The notes under the pieces: model-generated | Told to the model about the DNA's origin: nothing | The model's database searches: none | Seen by the model: the letters and a program-made list of their open reading frames with translations, nothing else | Origin: Sphagnum compactum | Lineage: Eukaryota; Bryophyta; Sphagnopsida; Sphagnales | Length of the DNA stretch: 64,000 nt | Reading direction: 5' to 3' | Assembly: GCA_965153455.1 (NCBI GenBank) | Contig: OZ234493.1 | Location: 17,040,213-17,104,212, forward strand | In this document: in pieces, positions 59,701 to 64,000 of the stretch | Numbering within the stretch: position 1 is the stretch's first letter | How the letters are laid out: each line of letters starts with the position of its first letter | Program-made: the position numbers and the translations under genes

Positions 59701-62219
59701 TTAAATTAGGCTACATTAATATTTTAAGATTAAAATATATTTAAATGAATTATTTAAGTCAGATTTTAAAAAATCAAGTGAAACCAAATTAAACTAAACT
59801 ACAGTAGGTTACAAGAGGCAAATGTTGCATATTATAAAATTTTAGTAGATGTGGGTGTGATTTGCTGGAATAAGTGGAAGCCCCATTCCAACTACATATT
59901 TTCACTTCTTGACCATTTTTTAATAAATGTATTTTGTTGAACAAACATGGACTATCCATTTATTCAGGGTTTTCATATCTTGTCAAAAAACCTAAACAAC
60001 ACAAGTTTGACCATGTTGAATATATTTAAGCTTATTACATGTATTCATAATTATAGTTTTATTTGTTGTCATAATCACTTAAAATCATATTTATAATCAT
60101 GTAGTCATAATCATAACCATAATTATTATAGTTACAATCACTAAAAAAAAATGTAAATACACGATTACATTTGAATACTAGTTGCAAACTATTATAACGA
60201 TAAACACCACATTTTGACATTGTGCCAATAAGAAAAATTTAACGTCACAAACACAGTTACTTTAAGAATATTCTTATTATTCTAATATTTTTGAGCCTAA
60301 GACCTTATCTTTGGTGCTCTTTTTATGTTGGCCGAATGTAGTCACTCCAAGAGTGCTCTCGCAGAAAACCCTTGGCCATTGTTACATCAGTGTTTGTTTA
60401 GGGACTAGGAATCCATCCCATTGTTTGCATCTTTTTTTGGCTTGTGTTTCCTGCACACATACATTCCCTGCAGATTTCCTTATGATCAATAATTTTGTGT
60501 AAGGTATGTCAATACTGGGCAATGTGACCGCACCATTTACAATAATAAACTAGTTGCAACACAACTAAGATTTTTCCCAAAGGTGCGTGTGCAATTTTAA
60601 GGAAATCCCTCTTGGTCTAGTATGAAAATGGGGTCTCGACAAGTTTTCTCCTGCGTCTTGCAATCAACTGGGGGTTCGAGGGCAGGGGGATTCCATTCCA
60701 CACAACAAAAAGTTGGACCATAGGGTGATCTGGGTGGTTTCCCATGGAATTCCTTGAACAATTCTTTGTTATGGGCCTGACTTTGCGAAGGGGTGATTCT
60801 AGAACGTCTTTCAGGGCATTTTCATTGTATGTTGAGTCATATTTTCATAGTGTATTTAAATGCCATTTTCACAGTTTTCGCAAAGTGTTTTCATTGTCAT
60901 ATCCATGGGGTTTTCATGAGTTTCTATTACTTCTTTTTTTTTCAAACATCTTTGGTAAACGTAGTTGTTCTTGTATGTTATTTCCAAGTGGTATTTTCTT
61001 ATCCATTGTCAACTATCATTTCCATCCATTATCTATGGGTGTTTAGAAAACAACTCTTTTGAGACCAACAGCCCACAAAAGGAGAGATTGGAGACAAAGG
61101 TTGACCATGAATTTTATTTCACTTCTGCAACATGGCTGTCCTCCAACAATTGCTGCAATGTAAACTAACCCTGCAGCCTGAAACCCAGAACCTGAACTGA
61201 CCAATTTGCCTTAGTGCTGGCTACCAACCTTGGTACAAAATGTGGCTCTAATTCACTGGCGTAATACAATATTTTAACACATTGAACGTATGGCATAAGA
61301 AATCCTAGTGATTAAACTCTGCATGCCATTTACACATCATGCCAATGCATGATTCTTGCTATCCTATATGCATATCCAACAGCATTCAAGCTCACTTATC
61401 TAGCTTTTCAAGAGGTTACATTAACTGGACTGCCACAAAATCTTGTAAGCCAAGGCAACAATTTTTATTGGATTTGGGATATGTGAGTTCCACACATCTC
61501 AATAAATTACATTTGTGGCACTTCAATTGCACTCTACATAGTTGACTCAATGATCTGAAGTCCAACCTATGTTACAAAGATTCTCACAAGCCAGTTCTAT
61601 AGACTGTTTAACTATCAATTTGGTAGGGGTACATGAGCCTACCAAATCGACTAAATTCATCTTGCTACTCTTGACAGTGCTCATGTCTTCTCCCACACTC
61701 TGAAATAACATACAAAAGACACCACCATCACCAAGATATCTTCACTGATAAAAGAAAAAGTCAACTGTATTTGGGGTCCCAATAGATGTTGGCTCCCCAA
61801 GAGGACACTGAAAGAGGTCATGTCTAAGAAACATCAGCAAATGTATGCCCTTGCAGATCTGAAAAGTGGCAAACTGCACATGTCCTCGGGCATGTAATCT
61901 TTCCCTACTTTGTTTTTTGCCATCTCCTCCGAGACCTGGATTTAGGACCATATCTCACACGACATGTATATATTCAGTACTTTGTGGAATCCATATCATA
62001 ATCTAAAAACCGCAACCTGGAGAACAGAGTTTATCTTCTTTCTCCAAAATTATGTCTTGTAAATTTGAGCTGCAGTTTTCCACTGCCACAACACACACCA
62101 TGATAAATCCACATTGAGCACATTTTGGATGATGGTAAGGAACACAAAACACACACCTTGAATTCGGCATTCATGTGATGCATAACATTAAAAACAATTT
62201 GAACAGCATGTACACTTAC
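59701..62219. other. Intergenic DNA, no supported gene
   Basis: No recognised coding region. Around 60,815-60,930 the word TTTTCAT or TTTTCAC recurs at irregular spacing. If the CIPK exon at 62,220 belonged to a live gene, its downstream exons, including the NAF motif, should lie here on the minus strand; I could not find them. Confidence 0.45.
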
Positions 62220-62309
62220 AGTTTTGGGGTTAGGATCCAATATCTGCAAGATGAACCTGCATGCAGCTGGTGAAAACCAGGGAGGGCAAGTGAAATCGGC
62301 TTCGTGTAT
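62220..62309 (-). pseudogene. Orphan exon of a CBL-interacting protein kinase (CIPK/SnRK3)
   Basis: On the minus strand, acceptor GAGGTGCAG|A precedes a 90-nt exon that ends at donor ACT|GTAAGTG. Its 30 codons begin IHEADFTCPPWFSPAACRFI and finish LQILDPNPKT. This matches the end of the kinase domain in CIPKs, which pair with calcium-sensing CBL proteins to regulate ion channels. As I recall, intron-rich CIPK genes have an exon with these boundaries, both in phase 0. I see no neighbouring exon with the kinase core, the following RI.I...D.WF block or the NAF motif. The rest may lie beyond the window on the upstream side; the absence downstream favours a stranded gene fragment. Confidence 0.65.
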
Positions 62310-64000
62310 CTGCACCTCAGCACAACGGAAAAATTGCTCCTCCTCCTCCCCCCTCCTCCCTCCTCTTATCTCATTTTCACCTTTTTCAGAACTGTGCTGG
62401 CCTCAGGAGCTCTTGCATGCTCAAGCCGACAACAACGCAACCCTGTGTGGTCACAATCATGCACATCTTCATCATCATCAAAAGCCAACATTATATGCTC
62501 TTGCCCTGACGTGCGTGCCCAAGAGATAACAGAACTCTACTTCTAACACATCATACATTATGGCATGTATTAATTGCCCTGGCAACAGGCCATTTCCACC
62601 GTAACTTCAGTGATCAGTTGTTGCCGTGCACCGAAGCACGGTTTCAGATCCTCTGTTGCCGCATTGCCTGACAAAACCTAGCAAGCAAGCTACGCGATTT
62701 TTGCATCTACAAGCTCTTGGTTTTCTCGCCGTATCATGCTTGAGGGAAGAAAGAGAGATCTAACGTCACTGACCCGCTCCTCCACATATCGAAGCGCTTA
62801 TTCTGTCAAGATCACAACACCGACGCAACATAATCCAAAGCCAACCCTCACGCTCGTTAGCACTTTCGTCATTGGCTTCCCAATCCCGGCCGACGACTCG
62901 GGAAGTCACGCAGCAGGTGCCGATACTGTCCTAATGTTGCATACAAAATTGCAATCAATTGCCGATCTGGGAGGAGGGGGAGAAAAACAAGTCCGTTAAC
63001 CGTCTCTCCTTCAAAGCAAGACCAAAGGAAGCTACCTCCAGAAAGGAACTGGAGATAATAGACTTGTTCGCATTATCAGACACCGCTGCAAGCTTCCCAA
63101 AACACACCAAAAAAACACACTCTCTCAAAAACAAAAAAAACTCTCTCAGTACAAGGAAAGCAGTTCCAGACTCTTGGCTCAGAACATTGTCCACTAAACT
63201 TCCTTGCACAGAAAACCTATCCGGCTAGCAAGCCAGCGAGTAAAGGATGGAGGAGGCGCAAATACCAAAAAGACAACCGGAGTACGAAATCTCCGGTCCA
63301 TATGATTGCCGCTGATGACAATGTGCTTTTGCTCAAAGCAGCTCAGGAAACAGAAAGTCGGCAACAAAGTTTTTTTTTAGTAAATAAGAAGAAAAGTGAT
63401 GCAGAAAGGAAAGAGAATCCACAATACTATGCAATTCTTGTGGCCATAAAAACAATTCCTGAAAGAGAAATCGAGATGACCGCAAGAGACGCAAGGGAGA
63501 AGCTTCAGACTCTCGGAGTCTGGTGCTAGTCTCCGCTGCGTTCAAATAGGCAGACGAAGAAGAAGACCCGTGATGGCGAAGGACCGTGGACGCGGCGGGA
63601 GAGAAACCCGGTCTTACCGAACCTAGTTGATGCCGAGCCTTGTTTGCCGAACCTACTCGGTTTCACTGGGTAGTTTATTAGGGGCAGACAGGTGGGGCAG
63701 ACAGGTGGCGCGGACAGTACACACTATACACATGAAACTACCTGCCAGTAGGTTCGGGAACCTACCAAGGCAGTTGTTTTTTAATAGGAATTTTCTTTTG
63801 GACCCAAAGTGGCGATCTTTCATAGGAAGAATGAGAAAAACTGGGGATGGTCCCTAGGAATATTTAGCTAAATATGGCTACAAACTCAAATTTGAACATA
63901 TAAATCTTTGATCATCTTTGGCCACAGATTGGAAGACAATTCTAAGAATCCGGCGAGTTCTACCCCCTTTTTTTATTCCCTCAATTTTGAGGCTTGAAAA
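62310..64000. other. Higher-GC terminal stretch, possible gene flank
   Basis: From about 62,600 to 63,750 composition rises as it does upstream of the receptor kinase, suggesting a promoter or 5' region. Frames at 62736-62999, 62959-63228 and 63302-63529 lack recognised domains. GGGGCAGACAGGTGG is tandemly repeated near 63,682-63,708. I cannot assign a gene. Confidence 0.35.

Noticed and set aside
60670-60695. GGGGGTTCGAGGGC resembling a tRNA T-arm
   Set aside because: No matching upstream arms; isolated word.

Overview
This is plant nuclear DNA. The sequence shows spliceosomal GT-AG introns, a large leucine-rich-repeat receptor kinase of the plant RGI/RGF-receptor type, an exon of a CBL-interacting protein kinase, Arabidopsis-type TTTAGGG units, and decayed transposons in long AT-rich intergenic DNA. 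I infer a land plant, possibly a non-seed plant such as a bryophyte, but the species assignment is weak. No operons, CRISPR arrays, rRNA or tRNA genes were seen.

Layout. Positions 1-5960 hold no gene I can support, only small direct repeats. From 9830 down to 5970 the minus strand carries a long, stop-riddled hAT-family transposase relic, interrupted by about 0.9 kb of unrelated DNA. After 6 kb of featureless AT-rich DNA, composition rises at about 16,080 and leads into the best gene in the window: a three-exon LRR receptor kinase (17,714-21,828, 1109 residues as spliced). Its first intron is filled by a 45-bp minisatellite. From 21,830 to 33,150 there is mostly AT-rich, gene-free DNA, including an extremely AT-rich island near 30 kb.

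At 33,847-36,977 I assembled a seven-exon gene for a two-ACT-domain protein of the bacterial GcvR type with a mitochondrial-looking leader (260 residues; every exon phase agrees). One intron appears to be GC-AG. From 39.8 to 42.1 kb there are isolated coding-looking exons, including one with a PDS5-type Tudor signature, which I could not join into one gene. At 44,433-46,394 the minus strand encodes a multi-pass membrane protein of unknown family; its only intron is 135 nt, open and in frame.

From 46.5 kb to the end the window is again repeat-rich: tandem duplications, a palindromic periodic repeat, a second decayed transposon-type gene (52.6-54.6 kb), a gag zinc-knuckle relic, a perfect 40-bp inverted repeat with an 18-nt loop (57,889-57,986), and a long degenerate satellite (58.6-59.7 kb). 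An orphan CIPK exon lies on the minus strand at 62,220-62,309.

The genes do not form a common pathway. The receptor kinase would act at the plasma membrane, the ACT protein probably in mitochondria, the Tudor exon points to chromosome cohesion, and the membrane protein is unassigned. The most unusual items are the GcvR-like plant gene, the in-frame intron of the unknown membrane protein, the intronic minisatellite whose period is a whole number of codons, and the perfect hairpin.
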